DNA from: Halomonas sp. A11-A | Lineage (GTDB): Bacteria; Pseudomonadota; Gammaproteobacteria; Pseudomonadales; Halomonadaceae | Length of the DNA: 39,492 nucleotides | Assembly (NCBI RefSeq): GCF_003182195.1 | Contig: NZ_QGTM01000026.1 | Span: 1-39,492, forward strand | Reading direction: 5' to 3' | Shown: piece after piece, positions 32,497 to 39,492 of the stretch | Layout: each line of letters opens with the position of its first letter | Numbering within the stretch: position 1 is the stretch's first letter | Notes under the pieces: model-generated | Seen by the model: the letters and a program-made list of their open reading frames with translations, nothing else | The model's database searches: none | What the model was told of the DNA's origin: nothing | Translations under genes and position numbers: made by a program

Positions 32497-32943
32497 ATGA
32501 GCGACTATCGCATCGACGAGGGCATGGAAGTCACCCTGCACTTCACCCTCAAGCTGGAAGACGGCACCGTGGTGGACTCCACCCGCGACAAGGCCCCGGC
32601 CACCTTCCAGGTGGGCGACGGCAACCTGCCGCCCGGCTTCGAGCACCCCATGAAGGGCATGGCCGCCGGCGAGAGCGCAAGCTTCGAGATCACCCCGGAG
32701 CACGCCTTCGGCCAGCGCAATCCCCAGAACATCCAGCGCCTGAAACGCGACGACTTCGGCGACGAGGCGCTGGAGGTAGGCACCGTGATGTCCTTCTCCG
32801 ACCCCTCCGGCGGCGAGTTGCCCGGCGTGATCAGCGCCATCGAGGGCGAGATGGTGGACGTGGACTTCAACCACCCGCTGGCCGGGCGTACCCTGACCTT
32901 CGAGGTGGAAGTATTGGACGTGAAGCCCGCCACGACGCACTGA
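32497..32943 (+). CDS. fkpB: FKBP-type peptidyl-prolyl isomerase (SlpA/FkpB)
   Basis: A 148-residue cytoplasmic prolyl isomerase and chaperone of the SlyD-like FKBP group. The FKBP core is visible at the N-terminus (MEVTLHFTLKLEDGTVVDST) and in LPPGFEHPMKGMAAGE. The inserted-in-flap domain is about 70-125 (EHAFGQRNPQNIQRLKRDDF), and the core resumes with VDFNHPLAGRTLTFEVEVLD. It lacks the His-rich metal-binding tail of SlyD. GAGAGCGC lies before the ATG, 13 bp behind lspA; it is the last gene of the ileS operon before ispH. Confidence 0.95.
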   Translation: MSDYRIDEGMEVTLHFTLKLEDGTVVDSTRDKAPATFQVGDGNLPPGFEHPMKGMAAGESASFEITPEHAFGQRNPQNIQRLKRDDFGDEALEVGTVMSFSDPSGGELPGVISAIEGEMVDVDFNHPLAGRTLTFEVEVLDVKPATTH

Positions 32944-33007
32944 GCGGCGATGGCCAGCGCCACCGGAGCCCTCTCAGGGGGTTAGGTAGTGTCACGAAGA
33001 CTACGGT

Positions 33008-33060
33008 CTACTGGTGGGAGCTGGGCTTTGCCCGGCGAATGGCGCCGCAGGCGCCCCGGC
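33008..33060 (+). repeat. Dispersed palindromic repeat, copy 1
   Basis: CTACTGGTGGGAGCTGGGCT and the GC-rich CCCGGCGAATGGCGCCGCAG with GCGCC arms lie between fkpB and ispH. The same start (CTACTGGTGGGAGC), GGGCGAA and GCGCC(C)GGC blocks recur at 34898-34974. This is a REP-like intergenic element. Confidence 0.65.
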
Positions 33061-33117
33061 GGTCAGCCCCCAACGAATCAACCCGCAGATGCCCCCGACG
33101 CATCAAGGCAGATAATC

Positions 33118-34089
33118 ATGCAAGCTAACTCCGTGCAGATCCGGCTGGCCAACCCGCGTGGTTTCTGCGCCGGCGTCGACCGCGCCATCGAGATCGTCAA
33201 CCGGGCGCTGGATGTCTTCGGGGCACCCATCTACGTGCGCCATGAAGTTGTCCACAACCGGTTCGTGGTGGACACCCTGCGCAGCCGGGGCGCCATCTTC
33301 GTCGAGGAGCTCCACGAGGTGCCCGACGACGTCATCGTGATCTTCTCCGCCCACGGCGTCTCCCGCGCCGTGCAGGAGGAGGCCGAGCGCCGCGGCCTCA
33401 AGGTGTTCGACGCCACCTGCCCGCTGGTCACCAAGGTACATATGGAGGTGCTGCGCTACGCCCGGCGTGGCCAGGAGTGCATCCTGATCGGCCACGAGGG
33501 GCACCCCGAGGTGGAGGGCACCATGGGGCGCTACGACACCTCCCATGGCGGCGCCATCTACCTGGTGGAGGACGAGGAGGATGTCGCCAAGCTCGAGGTC
33601 AAGGACCCGAGCAAGCTCGCCTTCGTCACCCAGACCACCCTCTCCATGGACGACACCGCCCGGGTGATCGACGCCCTGCGCGCCAAGTTTCCGCAGATCG
33701 AGGGCCCGCGCAAGGACGACATCTGCTACGCCACCCAGAACCGCCAGGACGCCGTGCGTGAGCTGGCTGCCAGCAGCGACCTGGTGCTGGTGGTGGGCAG
33801 CCCCAATAGCTCCAACTCCAACCGTCTGCGCGAGCTCTCCGAGCGGGTCGGCACCCCCGCCTACCTGATCGACAGCGCCGAGCAGATCGATCCCGCCTGG
33901 CTCGAGGGCGTCAACGCTATCGGTGTCACCGCCGGCGCCAGCGCCCCCGAGGTGTTGGTGCAGGGCGTGATCGCCCGCCTGCAGGCGCTGGGCGCCGCCG
34001 CCCCCGAGGAGCTCGACGGCCGCGCCGAGACCATCACCTTCTCCATGCCGCGCGAGCTGCGCGAGCGGGTGATCGTCAGCGAGTCATGA
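33118..34089 (+). CDS. ispH: 4-hydroxy-3-methylbut-2-enyl diphosphate reductase
   Basis: IspH is the last enzyme of the MEP pathway and gives IPP and DMAPP. Its [4Fe-4S] cluster ligands are three Cys: [12 protein letters not shown] near residue 17, [11 protein letters not shown] near 101, and [11 protein letters not shown] near 202. The His/Glu and SSNSNR active-site segments are present. It has 323 residues. The ATG at 33118 ([15 protein letters not shown]) matches family starts; the in-frame codons upstream cross a repeat and are excluded. The stop is TGA after VIVSES. A second copy of the gene end further on reads VIVSE then TAG and is followed by a terminator, so the present 3' end was probably moved by the brnTA insertion. 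Confidence 0.97.
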   Translation: MQANSVQIRLANPRGFCAGVDRAIEIVNRALDVFGAPIYVRHEVVHNRFVVDTLRSRGAIFVEELHEVPDDVIVIFSAHGVSRAVQEEAERRGLKVFDATCPLVTKVHMEVLRYARRGQECILIGHEGHPEVEGTMGRYDTSHGGAIYLVEDEEDVAKLEVKDPSKLAFVTQTTLSMDDTARVIDALRAKFPQIEGPRKDDICYATQNRQDAVRELAASSDLVLVVGSPNSSNSNRLRELSERVGTPAYLIDSAEQIDPAWLEGVNAIGVTAGASAPEVLVQGVIARLQALGAAAPEELDGRAETITFSMPRELRERVIVSES

Positions 34090-34124
34090 TGACCATGGAG
34101 CTCGGTCCTGCTGGGCGATAGAAC

Positions 34125-34153
34125 TTTCCTTCGCCTCTTTTTGTCCATACAAT
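34125..34153 (+). promoter_or_regulatory. Possible brnTA promoter
   Basis: TACAAT (34148-34153) lies 17 bp from TTTCCT (34125-34130), 8 bases before the BrnT ATG, in a short AT-rich stretch. BrnA-type antitoxins usually repress their own promoter. Confidence 0.4.
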
Positions 34154-34160
34154 AAAAGCC

Positions 34161-34436
34161 ATGATCATCGACTTCGATCCCAACAAGAGTGCTCGAAACC
34201 AACAGGATCGCGGTCTACCCTTCACTGCGGTAGAGCACTTTGACTGGGAGGGTGCCGTCTTCACGGAAGACAACCGTTTCGAGTACCCAGAGCGCCGGTT
34301 TATCGCTTTGGGGAAGATTGGCCAGCGCGTGCATGTGGTGTGCTTTACGCCAATCGAGGACGGGATTCGAGTCATCAGCCTGAGGAAGGCTAACCCACGG
34401 GAGGTACGCCGCTATGAAAATGCGACTCACGGATAA
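34161..34436 (+). CDS. brnT: BrnT-family ribonuclease toxin
   Basis: BrnT (DUF497) is the RelE-fold RNase toxin of a type II system that slows translation until neutralised by BrnA. It has 91 residues with family hallmarks: the start IIDFDPNKSARNQQDRGLPF, then DWEGAVF, GQRVHVVCFTP, and IRVISLRKANPREVRRYENA. The Lys of the common N..KHG is Asp-Arg-Gly here, as in a number of homologues. It overlaps brnA by 23 bases, toxin first, the normal order. It begins 71 bp behind ispH. Base composition is visibly more AT-rich than ispH, which suggests transfer. Confidence 0.92.
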   Translation: MIIDFDPNKSARNQQDRGLPFTAVEHFDWEGAVFTEDNRFEYPERRFIALGKIGQRVHVVCFTPIEDGIRVISLRKANPREVRRYENATHG

Positions 34437-34683
34437 GGACGGAGAGGTTAGCGAGCTCACCGACGCCGATGTGAAGCGTATGCGCCCGATGTCGGAGGTC
34501 CTTCCCGCAAACCTGCAGCGCACCATCGGCCAGCGTGGCAAGCAGCGCTCGCCGACGAAGGTAAAGACGTCGATCCGTTTATCACCGGAAGTGATTGAAC
34601 ACTTCAAGGCAGGGGGGGAAGGTTGGCAGCGACGCATTGACCAAGCTCTGAAGCAGTACATCAGAGAACATCGCCACGGGTGA
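34414..34683 (+). CDS. brnA: BrnA-family antitoxin
   Basis: BrnA binds and inhibits BrnT and represses the operon through a ribbon-helix-helix domain. It has 89 residues with the signature RMRPMSEVLP near 23-32 and the C-terminal DNA-binding part TKVKTSIRLSPEVIEHFKAG with GWQRRIDQALKQYI. The overlap with brnT couples translation. Its TGA stop at 34681 coincides with the first base of the duplicated ispH segment. Confidence 0.92.
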   Translation: MKMRLTDKDGEVSELTDADVKRMRPMSEVLPANLQRTIGQRGKQRSPTKVKTSIRLSPEVIEHFKAGGEGWQRRIDQALKQYIREHRHG

Positions 34684-34798
34684 TCGACAACGCCGAGCCG
34701 AGCAGGCCGCCGCCCCCGAGGAGCTCGCCGGCCGCGAGGAGACCATCACCTTCTCGATGCCCCGGGAGCTGCGCGAGCGGGTGATCGTCAGCGAGTAG
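34681..34798 (+). pseudogene. Second, internally deleted copy of the ispH 3' end
   Basis: 34681-34705 matches 33866-33885 of ispH (one mismatch plus a 5-bp CCGAG duplication). 34706-34795 matches 33994-34083 with 6 mismatches in 90 by hand count (93 per cent) and ends in TAG. The 108 bp of ispH between these blocks is missing. It lies immediately behind brnA and before the terminator at 34816, so it is probably the original chromosomal end of ispH. Confidence 0.9.
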
Positions 34799-34815
34799 CG
34801 CGCCCGAGGCGTGCA

Positions 34816-34863
34816 CCAACAACAACGCCGCCGTCATCGCCATGACGGCGGCGTTGTTATTGG
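34816..34863 (+). terminator. Terminator hairpin, probably the original ispH terminator
   Basis: CCAACAACAACGCCGCCGTC with AT (34816-34837) pairs with 34842-34863 over 22 bp with one mismatch, loop CGCC. It lies 18 bp behind the TAG of the duplicated ispH end and now serves brnTA. Confidence 0.8.
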
Positions 34864-34897
34864 TGGTTGAGCCTGCATTGAACCTCCAGCAGCGGGA

Positions 34898-34974
34898 CTA
34901 CTGGTGGGAGCCCGGGTTCCCCGGGCGAACACCGCGCAGCGGTGAGGCGCCGACAGGCGCCCGGCAATTACGCC
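34898..34974 (+). repeat. Dispersed palindromic repeat, copy 2
   Basis: CTACTGGTGGGAGCCCGGGT, CCCCGGGCGAACACCGCGCA and GGCGCCGACAGGCGCCCGGC resemble the element at 33008-33060, with an added ACCGCGCAGCGGT palindrome. The two copies flank the ispH-brnTA segment in the same orientation. Confidence 0.65.
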
Positions 34975-35116
34975 ACACGCCTGCTTCCTTGCGTACCAAG
35001 CGCTACACTGTAAGCCATCGCTTACCATCCGGGCATTTTTGCCCCGGCACCCTATCGAAAACCCTATTCCTGATACATACTGAAACCAAACGTAATGAAC
35101 GCAAGAGAGGCGCGGC
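34975..35116. other. Upstream region of the minor pilin operon
   Basis: The 433 bases between brnA and pilE hold the ispH copy, the terminator, the repeat and this stretch. The stretch becomes AT-rich towards pilE (CATTTTTGCC, CTATTCCTGATACATACTG) and should contain the pilE promoter, but I cannot assign boxes or a sigma-54 site with confidence. Confidence 0.3.
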
Positions 35117-35548
35117 GTGACCCCACCCAGCACCCGACGCAGGCCCCAGAGCCCCACAGGCAGCACCCGGCGCAGCGCCGGCTTTACCCTCATCGAACTG
35201 ATGATTGCGGTAGCCGTGATCGGGATCTTGGCGGCAATTGCCATACCCAGCTATCAGGGATATGTGGAGCGTTCACGCCTTTCAGATGGTCAGGCGGGCC
35301 TTATGCAGGCAGCCGGGGAAATGGAGCGGTGTTATACACAGAATTACGAATATCAAGAAGCATGCCTGCAGACGACTTCATCGCCTGAAGGTGTTTACCC
35401 GAAAATCGGGTTCCTCGACGGCACAACACCCGGTGCAACATATACGCTAGAGGCTTCTGGGGGGACACGAGTTCCAACATCTCCAGCAGATTGTAGGGCT
35501 CTTACCCAGAGCAGTGATGGGACGCGTGGCCCTGAAGGATGTTGGTAA
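35117..35548 (+). CDS. pilE: Type IV minor pilin PilE-like
   Basis: A 143-residue class III signal peptide protein. Prepilin peptidase PilD should cut between Gly22 and Phe23 in [21 protein letters not shown], leaving a mature pilin with Glu5 and the hydrophobic helix. The leader is 22 residues and rich in Arg, Pro and Ser, longer than the usual 6-10, so a later start would be worth considering, but none is available before the G/F site. The GTG start has GAGAGG upstream. Four Cys residues in the globular part may form disulfides. It sits next to ispH as in Pseudomonas, where PilE is a minor pilin priming pilus assembly. It begins the minor pilin operon here. Confidence 0.88.
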   Translation: MTPPSTRRRPQSPTGSTRRSAGFTLIELMIAVAVIGILAAIAIPSYQGYVERSRLSDGQAGLMQAAGEMERCYTQNYEYQEACLQTTSSPEGVYPKIGFLDGTTPGATYTLEASGGTRVPTSPADCRALTQSSDGTRGPEGCW

Positions 35549-35552
35549 CGTT

Positions 35553-35993
35553 ATGTCAAAAGTGCGCGGCTTTACGCTTATTGAACTCTTGGTCACATTG
35601 GCGGTAGCCGTAATTTTAGAGACCGTCGCAGTGCCCGGATTTCAACGCATGATGGCAACGAGTAGAGTGGCTTCTGACTACAATGAAGTGCTTTCTGGTC
35701 TTAATTTTGCCAGGAGTGAGGCAGTTAAGCGGCGCATCGACGTGACGTTTTCTGTTACGCAGTCAGAGCCTTGGGTATATCAGATTTCTGATGGAGGTGT
35801 ATTGCGCCAGCGATCTGGTAAAGACGAGCGAACATCATTGACGGATGGTTTTTCTGTTACCTTTGGACCGCTTGGTAAGCCGTCTGGCTCCTGCTCTTCT
35901 GGGTGTGATCTATCTCTCAGTAATAAATTTTCAGGTGTGGGTGATCGCACTATCAGTGTCAGCGCAATGGGAAGAGTGGGAGGTGGGGCATAG
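35553..35993 (+). CDS. fimT: GspH/FimT-family minor pseudopilin
   Basis: A 146-residue minor pilin of the FimT/FimU group, part of the initiation complex at the pilus tip. FimT homologues also bind DNA in natural transformation in some species. The cleavage site is MSKVRG/FTLIELLVTLAVAV. The GspH domain includes RMMATSRVASDYNEVLSGLN and FARSEAVKRR near 40-60. The ATG at 35553 lies 4 bases behind the pilE stop. A longer reading inside pilE is not supported. Its TAG stop overlaps the GTG of pilV by one base. It is AT-richer than the chromosomal backbone. Confidence 0.85.
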   Translation: MSKVRGFTLIELLVTLAVAVILETVAVPGFQRMMATSRVASDYNEVLSGLNFARSEAVKRRIDVTFSVTQSEPWVYQISDGGVLRQRSGKDERTSLTDGFSVTFGPLGKPSGSCSSGCDLSLSNKFSGVGDRTISVSAMGRVGGGA

Positions 35994-36433
35994 TGGCTTC
36001 CAGGACATCAGTCGAGCGTGGCTTTACTTTGATAGAAGCATTGGTTGCTTTGCTGGTGCTCTCCATCGGCATGCTGGGCGTCGCCGCTATGCAGCTAAAG
36101 GCGCTCCAAGGCGCTCATACGGCCTATCAGCGCTCCATTGCCTCCTTGGCGGCGCAGGATGCGCAGGAAAGACTGTGGGCCAGGATGGCGGAAGTCGGGA
36201 ATAGAGTATGTCCGTCCTGGTCCGACGCTAAAGGTTTTGGCGGCGAGGAAAGCTGGCATGATACCTGGGAAGGGTACCTCCCGGGGCTCGTGCTAGCAGC
36301 AGTGACACCGCCGGGATCACCGAATGAAGAGTGTGAGTTCGATATATCGGTTCAGTGGTCGGACAGTAGATTTGGTGAAGAGGTCGACCCCGTATTCCAG
36401 TATACGGTGCGTTTGCCGGGAGTTCAGCCATGA
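35993..36433 (+). CDS. pilV: Type IV pilus minor pilin PilV
   Basis: A 146-residue prepilin with class III signal RG/FTLIEALVALLVLSIGMLGV and the family-typical continuation AAMQLKALQGAHTAYQRSIA. PilV joins PilW and PilX in the minor pilin complex that primes pilus assembly and presents PilY1 in Pseudomonas. It starts with GTG overlapping the fimT stop (TAGTG) and ends overlapping pilW (ATGA), so translation is coupled through fimT-pilV-pilW. Confidence 0.9.
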   Translation: MASRTSVERGFTLIEALVALLVLSIGMLGVAAMQLKALQGAHTAYQRSIASLAAQDAQERLWARMAEVGNRVCPSWSDAKGFGGEESWHDTWEGYLPGLVLAAVTPPGSPNEECEFDISVQWSDSRFGEEVDPVFQYTVRLPGVQP

Positions 36434-36987
36434 AGCGAAATAGTGGTTTCTCCCTAGTCGAGTTGATGGTGGCTATGGTGATCGGTCTGATCATCATCCT
36501 GGGTGCCGGCCAGTTATTCTTGACCGTCTTTCAGACCAATCGCCAGGTGGAAACGCTCAGCGAAAAGCAGGCAGCGGTTAATTTCGCCGTTGAGACATTG
36601 CTTAGAGATATTCGGCGGGCGAACCCCGGCAGTATTGCTTTTGACAATAATTCACTCGAGCTGACTGTTTCTAATCGCGGTGATCTTGCAGGATGCTTTG
36701 CTGGTCAAGCTGTGGTGAAAACGTATTTCTTGTCAGGTGGTGATTTTCGGCTCTCGCAAGTTTGTGGCGTATCTAGTGGCGTATCTAGTAGTGGGCCGGA
36801 CACGTTAGTGTCAGCCTTTAATCCTGACGGGCCTAATGATGGCTTTCATGTGGAGGCTGGCAACGTAGATGGTGTGTGGGTTGTTTTCTTTGATTTGATT
36901 GCGACCGATGGAGGAAGCGAGTCAGATGAGTTTATTTTCCATGCCGTCAATCGTACGGCGGCAGTCACGAGCAGTGGTAGTAACTGA
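36430..36987 (+). CDS. pilW: Type IV pilus minor pilin PilW, short form
   Basis: A prepilin with MKRNSG/FSLVELMVAMVIGLII and then a typical PilW start QLFLTVFQTNRQVETLSEKQ with LLRDIRRAN. It has 185 residues, shorter than the 270 or more usual for PilW in Pseudomonas, so the globular domain is reduced. Two Cys residues are seen near residues 87-116. The start overlaps pilV. It is AT-rich relative to the rest of the window. It is followed by pilX after 40 bp. Confidence 0.85.
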   Translation: MKRNSGFSLVELMVAMVIGLIIILGAGQLFLTVFQTNRQVETLSEKQAAVNFAVETLLRDIRRANPGSIAFDNNSLELTVSNRGDLAGCFAGQAVVKTYFLSGGDFRLSQVCGVSSGVSSSGPDTLVSAFNPDGPNDGFHVEAGNVDGVWVVFFDLIATDGGSESDEFIFHAVNRTAAVTSSGSN

Positions 36988-37027
36988 TAGGTTTTCTACG
37001 AAGCCGTGAGCTTCATGGAGTATGGTG

Positions 37028-38140
37028 ATGAAACGTCAGAACGGAGCAGCTTTGGTAGTAGTGCTGTCACTGCTTGCTATCTCGCTGATGGTGGGTCTGT
37101 CCAGCATGCAGGCCTCGCAGGTTGATGAGAGACTGGCGGGGAATTACAAGGCTCAGGCGGATGCTCAGATGGGGGCGGAAACAGCAGCAGCTGCTGGATG
37201 GGAAAATGTAAGAAATGCAGATTGGGAAGACGTTTCTGACTTGAACAGCACCGGTTTGGAAAGTTTGCGCTGGGTGGATTTTGTGGGTGTCGGTGGGGAC
37301 GGGGGCTGCGAGGGAAATGTTGAGTGTTTATATCGGTACTTTGAAGATGGTGATGAAAAGTATATTGTTGCTATTGGTGCTGTGGTTGTAGTGGGCGCTG
37401 GTGTTGTTTCGGAAAGCTCCCCTTTGGTTGTTCGTGTTAATAGGGGCGGGTATTTTTTAGGCCCGCAAGCTGCTCATCAGTGTTATGGTACTTTTTGCTC
37501 TTACAGGATTAAAGGATCTTCTGATTTAACTGGCATTGATCACATGACCCCAAGTGATCCTGGTTGTAATGGTGGTGCATGTAATTCAGGGCCTTCGGGG
37601 GTGGAGGAAAATGATAGAGATAAGTGTTATTATCCAGATGTTATTGGCGAGTATAAGGACTGTCGTACTGAGCCTCTTGAAGGCGCTATGACTAAAGACG
37701 ACTGGCTTGATTATGTTAGTGCGATTAGTTTCACGGATAGGTTTTTTGATGGTGATACTGTGCCTTCCCTTAATGATAGAGCTTCCCCCGCTTTCGTTGA
37801 GATTGTCCAAGGTAAGGTGACGAGGGGTACGGGAAATGTGAATACAGTCGGCGTTATTGTTGTAAGGGCAGGGGCTACTTTTGACCTTTCTGGGAATGGC
37901 CATCATGAGGGGGTTGTTATAGTTGAGCCGGGCGCGAGAATTGAATATAACGGAACTCCGAGAGTCTATGGTACAATAGTCACGCTTGAGGGGGCTTATA
38001 GCGATGACCTAGAGGTTCCTGATGTAGATATTTCAGGAAATACGGCCGTAAGGTATAGTCAAGCTGCCATTGATCTTGTGAACAGAGCATCAGGTTCAAG
38101 TGAGGGTGACTCTGGTTGGGAGATTAAGGGCTGGTTTTGA
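37028..38140 (+). CDS. pilX: PilX-like minor pilin, large beta-rich C-terminal domain
   Basis: A 370-residue protein with a PilX N-terminal domain (about 1-50; NGAALVVVLSLLAISLMVGL then SSMQASQVDERLAGNYKAQA). It lacks the Glu5 of normal pilins, as PilX does. The rest is unusually long and ends in a beta-helix-like stretch (VGVIVVRAGATFDLSGNGHH, EGVVIVEPGARIEYNG). The ATG at 37028 is preferred over 37022 because GGAG at 37017-37020 is then 7 bases away. Most of the gene is very AT-rich for this genome (37321-37380 is 35 per cent GC by hand count), in contrast with its own first 50 codons. A second copy follows. Confidence 0.8.
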   Translation: MKRQNGAALVVVLSLLAISLMVGLSSMQASQVDERLAGNYKAQADAQMGAETAAAAGWENVRNADWEDVSDLNSTGLESLRWVDFVGVGGDGGCEGNVECLYRYFEDGDEKYIVAIGAVVVVGAGVVSESSPLVVRVNRGGYFLGPQAAHQCYGTFCSYRIKGSSDLTGIDHMTPSDPGCNGGACNSGPSGVEENDRDKCYYPDVIGEYKDCRTEPLEGAMTKDDWLDYVSAISFTDRFFDGDTVPSLNDRASPAFVEIVQGKVTRGTGNVNTVGVIVVRAGATFDLSGNGHHEGVVIVEPGARIEYNGTPRVYGTIVTLEGAYSDDLEVPDVDISGNTAVRYSQAAIDLVNRASGSSEGDSGWEIKGWF

Positions 38141-38282
38141 GGGTGCGTATTTTAATTTTTTGGTGCTAAAATCTTGGGTTGGGGATATTGTGCTCTATTG
38201 GTTCCATAGCTTTAATTTTATGTGCCTGGCCTTCAATCTTGGGTGGTGTGGTTTTTAACTAATAATCTTCTTGTGAGGGTGC

Positions 38283-39434
38283 ATGAATAAGAGGCTTGGC
38301 GCAGCATTAGTAGTGGTTCTCGCCTTGCTGGCGATTGCCCTGATGGTAGGCCTGTCCATGATGCAGTCCTCCCAGGTGGATGAGCGGCTGGCGGGCAACT
38401 ACAGGGCGCAGGCGGATGCCCAGATGGGGGCGGAGAAGGCGGCCTGTGCCGGCTTTGGGGCGCTGGAGGGCCCTGATGACTTTGTCTCTGTCAGCCTGTC
38501 CCTGGCGGAGCTTTCCAGCCTGGGCTGGCAGGGCTTCGGTAATGATGCCGAATTCAATGGCTAGGTATTGAGCTCCGATGCCTGCTCCGGGAATGTCGAG
38601 TGCCACTACCGCTACGCCAGGATTGGTGGTGTCACCTATATCCTGGCCATGGGAGCCGTTGCCGACAGCGACAGGGTCATTGCGGTAAGCGAGCCGCTGA
38701 GCGTGCTGGTGCTGGAGGACTATCGCGGCCCCGGCCTTGCTGATTTCGACCCCATTACGCTGCTCGGCAACGTAGAGGGCTTCAGCCATACCAATAGCCG
38801 TCCGTTCACCATCACCCGAGTGGGGGGCGACAACGAAGGCTACTCCATCGCCGTTCAGAACCCCGGTGATGTGGAGGACATCACGTTCTCTGCCAATAAC
38901 GAGGGGAACCGTGCGACCGTCGATGATGAGCTGGTTCAGGCCATGCAGTATAGTGACGAGGAGCTTGCTCAGATAGCCGCCCTTGTGGATTTTGCCAAAT
39001 ACTCTCACCACAGTAATGTGAAGTACTACGGCGGAAGCTGCGCTCTCCGGGAAGGGGAGGAGAAGGAAGGAGATGTGCCGTCCTGCTATGCCGACGGCGA
39101 GTCTTCGGGTGGACTGCTGGTCGTTGACGGTGACTTTTACTGGGACGGCTACAACTACTATGAGGGTGTGATCCTGGTCCGGGGAGAAAACATCATCTAT
39201 AACGGCGGTGGCTCCGGGTCCCTGCGCGGGGCGCTGGTTCATCTGCCGGCTAACCCTGATGGACAGCAAACGGCGGATGGGTTTGACCTGGGTGACTCTT
39301 ACATCACGATGAACGGTGGTGGTGCCTCAGCCTTTGTTCATGACCCGGCCATACTGAGCGAGCTTGAGGAGGGCTGGTTTGGAGGCGATGGCGGTGGCCC
39401 CGAGTTCGACACTTCCAGTCCGATTTTGGCCTGA
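38283..39434 (+). pseudogene. Second PilX-like gene with an in-frame amber codon
   Basis: One reading frame of 384 codons is interrupted at codon 94 by TAG (38562-38564). The part before it (RLGAALVVVLALLAIALMVG, LSMMQSSQVDERLAGNYRAQ) is a near copy of PilX. The part after it continues CSGNVECHYRY, matching CEGNVECLYRY in the first copy, so the stop lies inside the gene and not between two genes. The C-terminal part has its own beta-helix-like segment (DGDFYWDGYNYYEGVILVRG). Base composition is back to high GC, unlike copy 1. GAGGG lies before the ATG. A TTG at 38568 could restart translation, but no ribosome site supports it. The 142 bases before it (38141-38282) are AT-rich with no gene. 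Confidence 0.8.
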
Positions 39435-39492
39435 AATCGGCACTCATGGCATGAGAATTCAGTGACTTAGCCATTTCTGGCCGAATTCTTTG

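Noticed and set aside
34838..34863. Toxin-antitoxin antisense RNA or CRISPR-like repeat behind brnA
   Set aside because: It is a single hairpin with the position and shape of a transcription terminator. There are no repeated units with spacers anywhere in the window.
36988..37027. Separate promoter before the first pilX
   Set aside because: The gap is only 40 bases and no convincing -35/-10 pair is seen. Co-transcription from the upstream pilin genes is more likely.
38562..38564. TAG read as pyrrolysine or programmed read-through in the second pilX
   Set aside because: No pyl genes or read-through context are seen, and bacteria of this group do not use pyrrolysine. A mutation or sequencing error is simpler.

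Overview
The window is a piece of the chromosome of a high-GC gammaproteobacterium, most likely a member of the Halomonadaceae (Halomonas-like). The evidence is the protein sequences themselves, the fabA-fabB pair, and the long block ispB / rplU-rpmA-obgE-proB-rpsT-murJ-ribF-ileS-lspA-fkpB-ispH followed by type IV minor pilin genes, an order known from Pseudomonas and relatives. The species cannot be fixed from sequence reading alone.

Layout. 1-1330: the 3' part of a group II intron with its reverse transcriptase, lying antisense in the 3' end of uvrA. 1254-8146: uvrA (minus), then yajR, ssb, a degenerate RmlD-like reductase and a PlsC-type acyltransferase (plus). 8289-10036: the unsaturated fatty acid pair fabA-fabB (minus). 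10220-12151: a membrane-anchored PAS-GGDEF-EAL protein. 12100-15046: a decayed light-response cluster on the minus strand. It keeps photolyase (phrB) and a LitR/CarH-type MerR regulator, plus remnants of three neighbours (FAD oxidoreductase, NTF2-like protein, short-chain dehydrogenase), and faces a TIGR01777 epimerase across a probable LitR/CarH operator. 16067-20521: rapA, an Lgt-like/TlpA thioredoxin fusion and a small membrane protein. 20522-21164: debris of an IS110-family element next to tRNA-Pro(CGG).

21243-34089 is a housekeeping block: quinone side chain (ispB), ribosomal proteins L21, L27 and S20, the ribosome-assembly GTPase ObgE, proline synthesis (proB), lipid II flippase (murJ), flavin synthesis (ribF), Ile-tRNA synthetase, lipoprotein signal peptidase, an FKBP prolyl isomerase and isoprenoid synthesis (ispH). 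Clear sigma-70-like promoters precede rplU and ribF, and hairpin terminators follow rpmA and rpsT.

34090-35116 is an insertion site: a BrnT/BrnA toxin-antitoxin pair sits directly behind ispH and is followed by a second, partly deleted copy of the ispH 3' end and what looks like the original ispH terminator. 35117-39434 is a minor pilin operon (pilE, fimT, pilV, pilW, pilX) that is AT-richer than the rest, followed by a second pilX broken by one in-frame amber codon. No pilY1 is seen before the window ends.

The theme of the window is rearrangement at gene ends. An intron has rewritten the UvrA tail, a deletion has rewritten the tail of the GGDEF-EAL protein, a toxin module has split off the ispH end, 30-bp repeats have lengthened RibF, and pilX is duplicated and diverged. 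I found no CRISPR array, prophage or clearly new enzyme system.
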